A stretch of 64,000 nucleotides of DNA. Origin: Saxidomus purpurata (lineage: Eukaryota > Mollusca > Bivalvia > Venerida > Veneridae). Every line of letters starts with the position of its first letter. Within the stretch, counting starts at the first letter, position 1. Under the pieces are notes generated by a model, which saw nothing but the letters and a program-made list of their open reading frames with translations, did no database searches and was not told where the DNA came from. Below are positions 50,101 through 62,058 of this stretch, in pieces. The stretch covers positions 26,357,073-26,421,072 of the forward strand of contig JAFMSR010000008.1 of the NCBI GenBank assembly GCA_022818135.1, given 5' to 3'. Made by a program: the position numbers and the translations under genes.

Positions 50101-50783
50101 TAATAATAATAATAATGATAATAATAATATCAACAATAATAATAATGATAATAATAATAATAATGATAATAATAATATATTAATAATAATGATAACAACT
50201 TTATTTATATAGTGTATAACAACATTTGGCTAAACCAAATTTACAATGTTGTCAACCACAATTACTGTTGAAACAATTTAGTTTTCTTTCTTTTTCACCT
50301 GTTTTTTGAAAGGCTATGCGATCTGTATCTTCTTTTCTATAAATTTCAGTACATATACGTCTTCCAGACGAAGGCATGCTTTACTGTGAAAGAAACAAGT
50401 ATATCTGCACGTGCAAAACCGAAGAACGATGTCGTTGTCAGTCAAACTTCCAATATTTAACAAACATTCATATAAAGCATTCTGATGAGTGTATTCTACT
50501 CACTGCAGATAACATATGTCACAACCCAATAGACTTATTTCGGTATTTAGGCTTGGAGTGTTCAGTGATTTATCAAGAGAACGACAACAGAGACAGAGAC
50601 CCTGAACGAATCTCCGAGAAGGAACTGGTGTTAAAACTCCTCAACCGTTGGGTTGAAATAAAACCAGACAGTGCGACTTTATATGTTTTGTCTAGCGCAC
50701 TATGTAGAGCGAAATTTCATTGTATAAATTACAAACTTTACGAGTTGTACAGTCAGACATTACATACAGGCACTAGGTTGTGA
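47141..50783 (+). CDS. Death-domain TNF receptor-like protein, paralogue 4 (454 aa)
   Basis: Exons: 47141-47320, 47870-48060, 48675-48880, 49102-49251, 49555-49758 and 50350-50783; phases 0,2,1,1,1. It is the most diverged member. A very hydrophobic signal peptide (about 1-24) precedes the cysteine-rich ectodomain (CVQCRNCRPG, CLPCRPCPMG). The first sequon is NFT; the second is lost (NCA). The 68-residue stalk exon is Ser/Thr-rich and has three extra sequons (NLS, NSS, NST). The membrane helix is at about 201-227, followed by QRRRQ. The tail keeps DNDIEID, YQQV and CTCKTEERCRC. The death domain has LGLECSVIYQE, RDRDP and LLNRWVEI, but TLYVLSSAL in the later helix. A longer C-terminal extension (SQTLHTGTRL) follows. 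All exons are intact, so the gene is likely functional. Confidence 0.85.
50091..50195. repeat. AAT/GATAAT microsatellite in receptor 4 intron 5
   Basis: About 100 bp of AATAATAATGATAATAAT-type repeats lie between the fifth and sixth coding exons. Confidence 0.9.
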
Positions 50784-50864
50784 ACAAACGTGTATTACTA
50801 TACCCTTTTTGAATACATTGTTCGTATTAAAGTTGAACATGTGATTCATTTGCTTTAAGTACCA

Positions 50865-50870
50865 AATAAA
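50865..50870 (+). terminator. Poly(A) signal of receptor 4
   Basis: AATAAA lies 81 nt after the stop codon; an ATTAAA at 50826-50831 is an alternative. Confidence 0.5.
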
Positions 50871-50899
50871 TGTACTAGTTTATCATAATTGTCCTTTTT

Positions 50900-53800
50900 T
50901 ATCCAGCAACTTCAAACATTGTAAACTTGACTCTTTATATGAGAAAGTTTGCAGAGGTGGCAATCTAGCACTTGAACTCAAGATGAACAATGTTAAAGTG
51001 AAACGCCCGCCGTTTTATAAATTCCCAGAGGTTAAAAAACTATCATGAAGCAGTTAAAAATAATAAAGCAATATAACAGTGAAAAATATGAACCACTGAA
51101 ACTTTATAAACAATCTGACAGAGCGACACATTTTCGAACGTCGTAACAATGTCTTATCCACGTCTCTCCAAACCGCAACCTGATTGTTATAAAATCTAAA
51201 AATAAATCTGACTTAACAGAAGTCAGAATCTGAACAACATGCCGTATTTTAGAATACTAAGGGACTCACTTTACATGCAGTTGAGATATATGATCATAAA
51301 ATAGATTTTGTTGACAGATGCAGCTTTTCAACCTACCACAAATCTACATTTATTTAGTATATTGATGATGCTTTTCATTAAAATGTTCGTACGACAGAAA
51401 TAAATGGCCTGCGTATTTAACAAAAAACACAGTTATGTAGTAATCAATACTGATTTTGTTCTTTATTTCTTAACAGTGTATCCACCCACTTTGTAACCGA
51501 ATTCGGAAGCTAAGCTGTCTGTGCGTATTCATTAAATACTAGGTTTTCTTTGCTATTGAAGGTAATGAAATAAAAATACTGAATTTAAAGTGATCAGCTA
51601 AATGTTATTCAAGTCACGCTCAACGACATTTTATGAAGAAATGTTTTTTAATAAATTATTTTTTGTTTGATCATAATCGAAAAAACTTGGAATGTTTCAT
51701 AAAAGAGATAGTATAAATTATTGTTGTTTGTTCACGACGTACATGCACACTTGTTTATTAAGTAGCTCAGTTGCATTGTATATCGTGCATCATCTTTAAG
51801 AAATGTTGAGATATTATAAAGATAACAATTTTATTTCCGAAACACACTGAAGCAAAATATCGATTGACGTATATAACTGATGTATGACGTACAGTATGTC
51901 ATTTTCATGACTTTTATTTCATCAACATACCAATTTACGTATTAAAAATTAAAAAGAAAATTATTTTTATTTTCAAATGTTTAGTCTAATTCCGATGGAT
52001 GTATGAAACGTTTGTTTAATTTGTAAGATGTTGTAAAACATATTGCCTAAATTTATATATATATTACAAAAAAAAAACCTTTCATATAAAACTATTTGAG
52101 CTTTTCAACTGTGAAACAATCTACCAGCGCCGATGACCGGTATTTGGTCCCCGGTCATGCCGCTGTATTATGACGACAAATAAGTCACCTGATGCAACTT
52201 GTGTCTTAGCCCATCACCTGTGGTTGTTGGTTCACTACCTGTTTCTAATAAGTGGTTGGTTCATTCATACTATGGTGACCGGCATGTCGCGTTTTCGCGT
52301 GGCTGGGCAAAAATACAAAATGTACAAGTTATGAATTATTATTGGCGAACTTGTCGGGATTCCCCTTGTTTATGCTTTAATTTCTCAACAATATAAATGA
52401 GCAAGGAATATCCAATGGCGTCTATCAATAAGGCAAAACAATCATAGTCCAAGTGTCTGAGCGTTCTATCAAAGTTCTTTCAAAAAGTCACCGGCGGTGG
52501 GCCGGCGGGGAATCTCGCATGTGATTGTGCCCGACATCGACCGAAGCGAAAAAGTGACAGATCAATAATTATCGCGCTGTTGCGTCAGCATTTTCACTAC
52601 ATGTGTTAGTCAGCAATCACGATCACGATTTTGTATATTTTAAGAAAGACATTCTAACCTGTTTTAAAGTGATACAAATAATAAAAATAAGTATTATACA
52701 CGTTAGGCGGGTATTCACCTATTCATTTAATACGTGCGCAAATGCATGTACGTTTCATGCTGTATTTTGTTAGGTACACTCCTCAAATTTCTGTGGTTAA
52801 GTTTTGATAAAACGAAACACAAAGGAATATTTTGCCATGCTATTATCATAAGTATTGTCCATACTTTTAGGGCGGGTTTAAAGATTACCAAAATTGAAAC
52901 GAACTGATGACACAATATATGAACTAACATATTGTAACAAACAGCGACCTTAATTGGCAGGGAATAGAGAAAAAAGTACAAACGGAAAAAATATGTCTGT
53001 CAAATGTAACCAATTTTTTTTTGCTGATCAAAATTAAGAATTTACAACTCTACAGTTGTTACTACAGTAAATGTCCAGAAAACGGAATTCCGGCTAATAT
53101 AGTATAAGAAACAAATTTTCTGGGACCCAATTTGTTCCTTCTTTATTAAATTTCAAAACTATATGGATACATGTATAAGAAACATTTTTCAAATGGCCAC
53201 AAAGCGTCCGTTATGTATAGTCTACAACTAACTTATTGGGAGTGTGATGCAGTAACGTTGGAAGTTTGTTGTATGTTTATTTTCACGGTTTAACATAGTG
53301 TTCTCTTCTCAAGTTGTACATAGTTTACTTCACAACTCATATTTGTTTGACAAAGAAGTCAATACATGTATATCCTGCATCCTGTGTATTGTCTGGTGCA
53401 ACAATCCGACTGACTGGACTCGACACTGACGCCAAGACAATGAAAATCTTCGTCCAGAATCCCCCTCTGTTTTACTTTTCTTACAGTTTGGTCGGTCTTT
53501 GTCTCCTTCATAATAAGGACAGAAAACGGTTTTCCAAACATACAAAATCTACCATTTAATAGTCTCAGTCATTTGTCAAAATCTTAAAATGCACGACAGA
53601 TTAATTCGAGATCACAACGTCAACTTTTATGTCCCAGAATCGAGGAAATAACATTCATGTTATGATGTTATGATATAAGATCATTGATATTGTTGGTTAT
53701 CTTTGATAAATACAAAATAGTAACCACTATTATAAAACAGCTATTGATAATTAATTTTGCGGATGGGCCGTTTCAATGACGGACGAATAGTGATTAAATA

Positions 53801-55600
53801 AATGACATTTCATAAAAGACGAAGTCAACTATAAAGTCATATTTACTTTTAAAATATTTCGTGAAACTGAAATCGCATTTAGACATCCACTTTCTTTGTT
53901 TGAATCATGCGAACTGTACTTTTTATTTTGGAACATCAAACGTGAACGTGTGGCGTATGCAGCGACGTTGTCATCAAAATATTTGTGTATTATTATGGGT
54001 AATATTCACATTTATGAATGGGTACCTATTGTGTTTTACAATGTAGGAAGATATAACGCTCCATTGTTCCCTTTTTAGCTGTTTTCTCTCTTTCAACGTG
54101 TACAATCTAAGCGTCGAGTAGGTAGCTTCAACAACGTAGCGCCTTACTTCATGTGCGGGTACGGGGGCGGGGGTTTTGGGGAGGGGTTGCGGAGGGAATG
54201 GAGGTATTGGCTGTGTGAATAAATGGTACTAGCTGTTTATGGATTTTATTCATCGAATTGAAAATTCTAAAATAAAATGCATATAATAGAAAGTGTGGAA
54301 TCTATATTATGACTATAGTAAAAAAAAACACCATTTTAACTGATTTTCTCTATATTCAATGGGAATAAAACCATGATACATGTATTCAAATATTTTTGTT
54401 TTACTTTTTCCAAGTAGTTTAAATGAGTGATTATTGTCTCTCTTTAAATTATGATGGTCACTTTGAAGCACTTTTAATAGTTTTAGCTCATCCCAGACCA
54501 TGATAATATTTGGTTGTCGATGCGCGTTATGTGTGAAAGTGTTACGGTAAAACTTTCCTTATTTCAAGATTACGCGAAATGAATTACATATTTCCGCGTT
54601 TATAAGGAGGGATCAAAGCGTGCAATAACATTTAGGTTTAAACTTTAGACACTTCTGCATGTTTGATTGAAACTGGGTATTCACCTACCGTTTTCACTTT
54701 GTACGTGCATTCCAAATAGGGCGATGTTCAAGGTCAGCGTATGATATACAGCAGTCTGTTTTATTTAATAGTTTGTGCATTAGGAAGAAAACCAAGTTTT
54801 CCGATGAATAGCTACAGCTGTTATTTTCACAACCTATTTCACATAAGTATGCAGGCCAAGAAACACCGTTAAGTTTTAAGATCGTTCAATTAAAACACGC
54901 GGTACGTATAATACAAATTACATATATCTAACATTGTGTTTAAAGTGGAAATTACGTATTTCCAGTAACATGGATAAACGAATATCACTTTCAAAACTTG
55001 AAAACAAAATAGCGTATCCCTTACTGATACACAACATTGCATTGTTTAGATTTCAGGGATCGTACTGATTGTACTGATAAAGAAAAATAAATATACTGAT
55101 AGAATAATCACAGAACCATGTTCTGTTCACTCTAAAACAATGTTGGCAAATGTGATTTCGTCGTTTCGTACTGAAAAAGAGTTGTCAAAAAGCCTTTTTT
55201 ATTTTTTTGTATTATCATTCAAAAAATTACTGCACTACATTTCTAACTTATATGCCGATTTTAAAAGCAAACTTAAGAATGTTTCTCGTACAAATAACGA
55301 TCATTTCCGCCTGTAAGACATAAGGTAAAGTGAGAGCTACTTGTAATTGTGATCCTGGGACTTTAAACATACAAAGTCTATTGTCGATGTTGTTGTTTAC
55401 CTATATGTATTCATCTACGATCAATAGCAGTCCTTTGCCATTTTATCATTGCGTATATACTTACATCCGTTTGCTGACTATTTCTTTGAGTACTGAAGTA
55501 CTACTGTAATTATTTGTAAGCCGGACAAAATGACGCATATCATGGTTAACTATTACAATTGGCGGGACTCATGATCACAATGTTAAACAAAAGAGTTCTC
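50900..55600. other. Long non-coding AT-rich region downstream of the receptor cluster
   Basis: No exon of the receptor family and no other gene was recognised. Overlapping frames on both strands at 53314-53559 cannot be supported. A recurring GGGTATTCACCTA motif occurs near 52710 and 54678. Confidence 0.5.
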
Positions 55601-55614
55601 AGCTGCTTGATTTT

Positions 55615-56530
55615 TAGCTCACCTATTAGGATCGATGAATGTCCGTCGTCCGTCCACACTTAGTTTGTTAACACTCTAGTGGTCACATTTTTGCCTCAAT
55701 TGTCACGAAACTTGGTCAGGATATTCATCCCAGTAATTACTCGGACGAGTTCGAATATGGGTCATGTCGGATGAAAAACTAAGTCACATGACCCAAAAAT
55801 AGAAAAATCTTGTTAAGGCTCTAGAGGCTACTGTTTCAGTCCAAATATCCTGGCAATTTGTCAGAAAGGTTGTTTGGTTGATTTCTAGCTCATGTTTTAA
55901 TATGAGTCACCTGGGGTCAAAAACTAGGTCACACAGCCAAAATATGGAAAAACCTTGTTAACACTCTAGAGGAAATATTTTCAGCCCAAATATCTTGGAA
56001 ATATGTCAGAAAGGTTGTTTCGATGATTTCTAGCTCAAGTTCGAATATGGGTCATCTGGGGTCAAAAACTAGGTCACACAGCCCAAATATGGAAAAACCT
56101 TGTTAACACTCTAGATGTTACATTTTCAGCCCAGATATCCTTGAAATTTGTCAGAGAGGTTGTTTCGATGATTTCTAGCTCATGTTCGAATATGGGTCAT
56201 CTAGAGTCAAAAACTAGGTCACACAGCCCAAATATGGAAAAGCCTTGTTAATACTCTAGAGGTAACATTTTCAGCCCAAATATCCTGGAAATTTGTCAGA
56301 AAGGTTGTTTCGATGATTTCTAGCTCAAGTTCGAATATGGGTCATCTGGGGTCAAAAACTAGGTCACAGAGCCCAAATATGGAAAAACCGTGTTAACACC
56401 CTAGAGGTAACATTTTCAGCCCAAATATCCTTGAAATTTGTCAGAAAGGTTGTTTCGATGATTTCTAGCAACTTTGTTAAAAGCAGTTGTACTCGGGTGA
56501 ACGATAAAGGGCCATCATGGCCCTCTTGTT
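55615..56530 (+). mobile_element. Tandem-core element, about 5 x 145 bp
   Basis: Units share GGTTGTTT.G.TGATTTCTA (starts 55868, 56013, 56158, 56303 and 56448, exactly 145 bp apart), GGGTCATCTGGGGTCAAAAA and CTTGTTAACACTCTAGA. A GTCCGTCGTCCGTCC run lies near the left edge. At the right end, GGGCCATCATGGCCC is a perfect hairpin followed by TCTTGT. AGCTCACC on the left and GGGTGA on the right may be subterminal inverted motifs. Confidence 0.75.
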
Positions 56531-56539
56531 TATACAAGT

Positions 56540-56960
56540 ACCCCTACGTGAGATCGTGATTCAAAACATGTTGTCCATTCGAATTATAGAAAAAGGTGCC
56601 GAATCAAGAATATATCAAGCTCGTCATATCCATGTGTCTAGTGACATATATGCCGCAAAGTAAAACAGGACAGACGGACAGACAAAGAAACAGAAGCGAC
56701 ATTATAGATGTAGGTGTTTTACTACCATCTGGTACAAGAAATACATTCATACCAATCAATTTATGACAATGAACTAACTGCAGACACACGATTGCTTTAT
56801 CATTCAGTGAAATCTACTCCACAATGACAAACTGATCCTTTACTTTAGTAATTCTTACTACGTTTAAAGACCCTGCTGAGCTGATTGTGTGAGTGTATCG
56901 AATGCTTAAATAACAGCTGGTATATACTTTGAACGCCGATAACGTAATAAACCGTACATG
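56540..56960. other. Non-coding stretch
   Basis: No supported feature was seen. Confidence 0.45.
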
Positions 56961-56962
56961 CT

Positions 56963-57376
56963 CTATCGGTGATCAAAGATACATACATGTTTGAATATAT
57001 ACAATGCACAATTTTCTTTGATTTTAAGCTCAAGCTTCTGTTCCCATTCCAGTTTACAAGAAGGTTCATGGATATTAGTTTTTAGGATGTTATGCATTTG
57101 GTGCGAACCTTTCGGGTATTTTAAAATATTAATGAAATTTGGTAGAATAAATGGTCGAATTATTTGCTTGTCAAATACATAATCTATCTTTTTAAGGTAG
57201 CTGGTCACAGAAAGTGTAATACCCTTAAAATGAACAAAAATTGTATTTAAGCTGTATATTGATTGAACTCGTAGACACTGTAAAAGTTTCAATCTGGTTT
57301 CATTAAATCTCATATCCTTTGAACGCCGATAGGTAATAAACCGTATACGCGGGTTAAGACAGGTTTGGCCTTCCAT
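56963..57376 (-). pseudogene. LINE-like fragment (Tx1/L1-type ORF2 C-terminal region?)
   Basis: A 137-codon minus-strand frame has the pattern KGSHQMHNIL..., then CKLEWEQKLEL. This recalls the region downstream of the reverse transcriptase in Tx1/L1-type LINEs, where a K.KWE..L motif occurs. No catalytic residues are present, and flanking sequence gives no longer frame. The call rests on weak resemblance; a chance ORF is the alternative. Confidence 0.35.
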
Positions 57377-57879
57377 AGAAGTGACAGTTACCTTGTCTGT
57401 ATGAATTTAAAGGCTATGCCGACAGCTCCTGAATGTTGAAAACTCAGACGTCCGAGGCAAATGCTGACACTTTAAGACAACCTTGAAAATGACCTTGGAC
57501 ACAATTTTACCAATTTAAGTTTTAAAAGTTTTAACACAAAAAATGTCTTTGTAAACACCCTGATACACATGTAGCTGATTCAACCCGGTCATAACAAATG
57601 ACCAAGATTATAAGAGAGAAAAACAAGCATCACCTATGATAATACAAATAGTGCATCCACTTCAGTAGAAAAAACGCCATTCATGACGTCCAATAAATAT
57701 TTGTATGCAGTGAAATCTTATACGCATATCACGTTTTGATGACAAATAGACTGTTTGTATAAAAATGAATGTATCATCATTACAAGAGTAAAAGTATGCC
57801 CATACAGTTGTAATGTAAGTGTAAGCCAGTTGATAGTTGCCAATTCCCTTTTTAAATTCACAATTGCAGACACAAGTCG

Positions 57880-58090
57880 ATTTGGCATCTGGCTGCCAGT
57901 TACCAGTTGCCAATTCGTGGGGTTGAGTGAATTGGCATCTGACTGCCAGTTGCCAATTCGCGAAGTTGAACTAATTAGCTATTTGCAAGAGAAGTTGATT
58001 GCCAGTTGCCAAGTCACTTTTTTATTCAGATTTTTACAGAAAAATCAAATGGGCATCTGGCTGTATGTTGCCAGTTACCAATTCGCAAGG
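57880..58090. repeat. GGCATCTGGCTGCCAGTT minisatellite
   Basis: Three to four degenerate units of GGCATCTGGCTGCCAGTTGC plus CAATTCG occur in about 200 bp. The open frames across it follow from the repeat. Confidence 0.7.
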
Positions 58091-58099
58091 TTAAACAAT

Positions 58100-59520
58100 T
58101 TAGTATTTGGTTAATATTTGCATGTGTAACGACACGTTACCGCTGTGTGCAGTATCATCATTTTCCCGGATATCAGCTAGTTCTTGGATATAGATTTTTT
58201 TTACAATGAACTTCATACATGTAACTATGCTATATAAACGTAGTGACAATATGTTTATAAGATAAATAAAGCAATACTATTGAAACAAATGCAGATAATA
58301 ATGTATATTGTAGCGCGAGAATCCGAATGTTTGCAAAATTTGAAGTTTAAGTTTTAACGTCTAAAATGAGGTTCATTATTGTTATTGTAATGATATTTTG
58401 GTGATCGCTAAGACTTCATGTATTAATGTTTAATGACATTCCAAGTTATCAAGTAATTTCGTTTTAATCAGTAATACAGATGTTTGCTTGACTGTTACCA
58501 TGAGCTCTATTTGTTTATTTGTTCAGGTTAAAAAGGTTACAAGGAAGTGTTGACTTACGTACTTCCTCATTTATCCGCAGTACATCACGGCCTGTAAAGT
58601 TAACACTTGCTCTTACCACTGTGGTTGGGGGTTAGAATTGCAACCACCGGGGATGACACCATGCGTGTATCGTAAAAGACCGTGGTGATCTGATGTCCTT
58701 GCAGACATGGTAACCACCAAGAAGGTGACCGTACGCCAGTGCGATAAACATTTAATGCTTTTAAAACGACGTTCATGCATTTGATACGCCATTAAAAACA
58801 CCATTCATTCATTCCTTCATGCACTGACTACATCCCGCTTGGAGTTGACTGTTGGCCTTTTCTTCTATTCGCCCCCAAACCGGGGTGTGACCAGTGTTTA
58901 CAGGCCGTGTGTACATGTGCATGTTAGATCTTGTGTCTGTTAATGTAGATATACATACATATCATTATTTTCTGAAAAAGTCCATTATTGTACAAGTAAT
59001 TTTAACAGATTAATTCAAATACTTTGTCAGATAAAGCGAGAATATTACAGATCCGTGTCATCGATACAAACGTCAATGAAATGGTCCTGTAAATTGACAA
59101 AAAATACACTATCAAAATGAACGTTCTTCAATTTTGACTTGTAATGCAATCAGTCTTGATTCAAAAGTTGTTTATGATATCAGTAGTGTTATCTGATTGG
59201 GAATTTACCTTAAGTAGTCACGCCATATCAAGAGCACGCGACAAATCAACATTATTTGTTTGCATGAGGTTGGTAAAGATGGCGATACACGATACATTTG
59301 TTGTTGTACCTGTTTACACAAATTAAATAATCACTAAACAAGATAACATCTGATATGTTCAGGGTATGTCATATGTGAACTATTAAAGTGCTAGTCAGCT
59401 TCTTTTAGTTTTCGACACCCTACAACATTTACTGTTTGAAACAGTAACAATTTTTTTGTCCGTTGTTGCTTGAATTATTTTCCGGGGGATACATACATGT
59501 ATGTTTACCCCTTCATTTAC
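58100..59520. other. Non-coding stretch with a degenerate repeat
   Basis: Sequence at about 58600-58810 (CCGTGGTGATCTGATGTCCTT and CATTCATTCATTCCTTCAT) looks like a decayed interspersed repeat. No gene is supported. Confidence 0.4.
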
Positions 59521-59530
59521 GCCATTACGA

Positions 59531-59569
59531 ACCCCCCCCCCCCCCCACCCCCCCCCCCCTCCTGCTCCC
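59531..59569. repeat. Poly(C) tract
   Basis: Nearly uninterrupted C-run of about 38 bp with one A and no coding meaning. It creates a Gly-rich frame on the minus strand. Confidence 0.9.
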
Positions 59570-59639
59570 CCAACCCACTCCCTGTCTATCACAACTGCGG
59601 TTGCTCTTCTGACCATCGCACATAAATTACAATGAGATC

Positions 59640-62050
59640 AAATGTGATGACTTTTAGTCTTTAATAGCACAAAAAACCCCAACACAGGGACAAACAACTG
59701 TTGATTTGTATTCCTAAACCCAGGAACAAACATATACATGTAAGAAGATATTGTTTTGTATATGAATTATACAAGCAGTACTATTTATGATTTTTTTGTA
59801 AGGACCTATATTATTAAGAATGAATTTGAGAGTTCCGGGTTTCGGTGTCGCATGGAAAACTATTAGAAAAATATGTACAACTTCGATGGAGTTATTTTAT
59901 ATTTTATTAAAAGGGGGTGTAAACTTTATTAAAGACAGTGACGTCAACAATTTTAAATGAGTTATTTCATTGAATTGAGGTTGTTTTTCAAATTCGGTTA
60001 TCAGGGTTTAAATCTTGGAATTTATTCTTTAGGGACACGACTTTTTATTGTATTTGTAACCAGTGACGAACGTATTACGTACACCGTGTCGCTGTGGGTA
60101 TCAAACTAGTACATTAGTATTAATGTTTTACAATTATCTTTTTATCAGTATTTACGCTTCTTTTTGTTTAGCGATCTTATCATATACAGATATACCATTT
60201 TTAGCAATGGGTGGATCCTATAACTTAACAGGTGACTATCAGGTCTTGTAAACAAATACGCTTAATGTGACTGTGACGTAAATGTACAATATATAACTTG
60301 CCAGATTAAAATTAATAAAGTTAAAATTGAAAAGTGTTTTCACAATGTCATACGTTCATGGTTTATTTTCAGTCAGTTTCCAGACTTGATTTAAATCGGG
60401 TATTCACCTAGTAGTAGACCTTTTTTGTACATGGACACCATTAAAATAAAACAATAATTTATATGTACATGTAGTAGTCTCATCGGGGCATAAAAAAGCA
60501 AAATTTATTTCGGTTCGTGAACTAGTATCTTTGCTAAATGAAACATAATGTTTTGGTTGTGAGATTATCCAACGTACTGATTCATAAACAGCATGTCACT
60601 TCTGCACAACATGTACGACCACCCTTGACTATATACAAGTGTTAGTAAAATGTTTGAATTAAGCTAAATAGTCCTTGGTGTGTAATGAAATATGCTTTAT
60701 TCAGAGCACACAAAACTTAAAGAAGCAGTAACATTTGAAGTAGCATATGAAAATGACATTTCAATAATACCATTTAACATAACCGTAGTTATAATTACTT
60801 TTTTATCGTGCTAATGTTATACTTTTACTCAATTTTATTTGTTCAAAACAGGAAGTTTATGCCGACTGCACTTCTACATTTTTTAACAACAACAGTAAAA
60901 CCCCCCACATATTCTTATTATCTAAGTAGAATACGTAAATGTTTTTGTATCAGATTTCACAAACAGTTGACGCGTTTTGGTATAAAAGTGATCTCATAGT
61001 ATTTCAGTTATAATTAAACTGATGCAAACATTCATTAACTGCGTTTAATTTCATTTTAGTTAGGCCTTGTGTATCTTTAAAGTCAAAAGTTAATGACTAG
61101 CTAACACGACACAAACATGGCGTGTTGGTTGAGTAGTTAATGCTCCGGGCTACCATTCTGGATGCCGGCTGAGGTACTTGAAATTTCAGAAACGCTTTAC
61201 AGTGTTGACCAACAACGTAAAACAAGCAAGGGGACCATAATGAGCTATGGTCTGGTAACCGGATTCCCTTGTATCTGCAGCTTTTTAACCTGCGCCTAGT
61301 ACTGCCAACGGTATTTTTTACAACCGAATCGCAACCGGAACCATTTAGAACCGCTACTGAACTGGGAACGAACCGGAGCGGACCGGAGCGTTTTAGAACC
61401 GTTACAACCGCTTGTAATTCAACGCGGTTAAAAATAGCCTTTACAAACAGGACGAAGCGTCACTATGAACGTTGCCATCACGTGGTGATCGGTCGCGGGA
61501 AGTAACCAGTCAGTATCTAAGAAGGTGTAACATGCATATATGTAGCAGTTTTCTGAAACCAGGTTTAAGAATCGTTTTTAAGTGATTCTTTGCATTTGCA
61601 TATCTGCATTGTAATTACCAGTACAATGAAAGTTTTATTCCGCATGTTCTACATTCAGATTTTAAACATGATTTTATAAGATAAACAGCTATGCAAAATC
61701 CTCGTGTTTCGAATTAAGCGTGCATTACTTGTTAAATTTCCCGAGTGATTTTATATGACTAGTGTACCCACGACAAGTATCTACCTAATGCACAAGTCAT
61801 ACAAGGCAGACGCAATTTTTCGAACAGGGCCGTATGCGCACCCACCCATAATTTGGAACTGCATGCATTCAGTCGCAAAGAAGCGTAACCAAGAAACTTT
61901 CAATTTCTGTTTGCGAGTTTCTACAATTACAACTACAATACACTACAAATAGATTTCTAGATTTATCATTAATTGACGTGTATGTCTCATCGTTACAAAT
62001 GTATAACCAAAGGCGAGGATTGAAGGACAGTGGATCAATGGATTTTTAAA
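59640..62050. other. Non-coding stretch
   Basis: A GAACCG-rich patch at about 61310-61430 gives a repetitive frame. A GGGTATTCACCTA motif occurs at about 60399. No gene is supported. Confidence 0.45.
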
Positions 62051-62058
62051 TATCTATA

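Noticed and set aside
53314..53559. Overlapping 81- and 71-codon frames on opposite strands
   Set aside because: Neither has a domain, signal peptide or splice sites consistent with an exon.
50900..55600. A fifth receptor downstream of paralogue 4
   Set aside because: I looked for the CVxCxxCxPG, TATACAGG exon 2 start and RDRDP signatures on the plus strand and found none.
59395..59616. Gly-rich minus-strand peptide
   Set aside because: It is a translation of the poly(C) tract.
61269..61505. 78-codon frame rich in Arg, Glu and Thr
   Set aside because: It is built on a degenerate GAACCG repeat; no homology or splice support.
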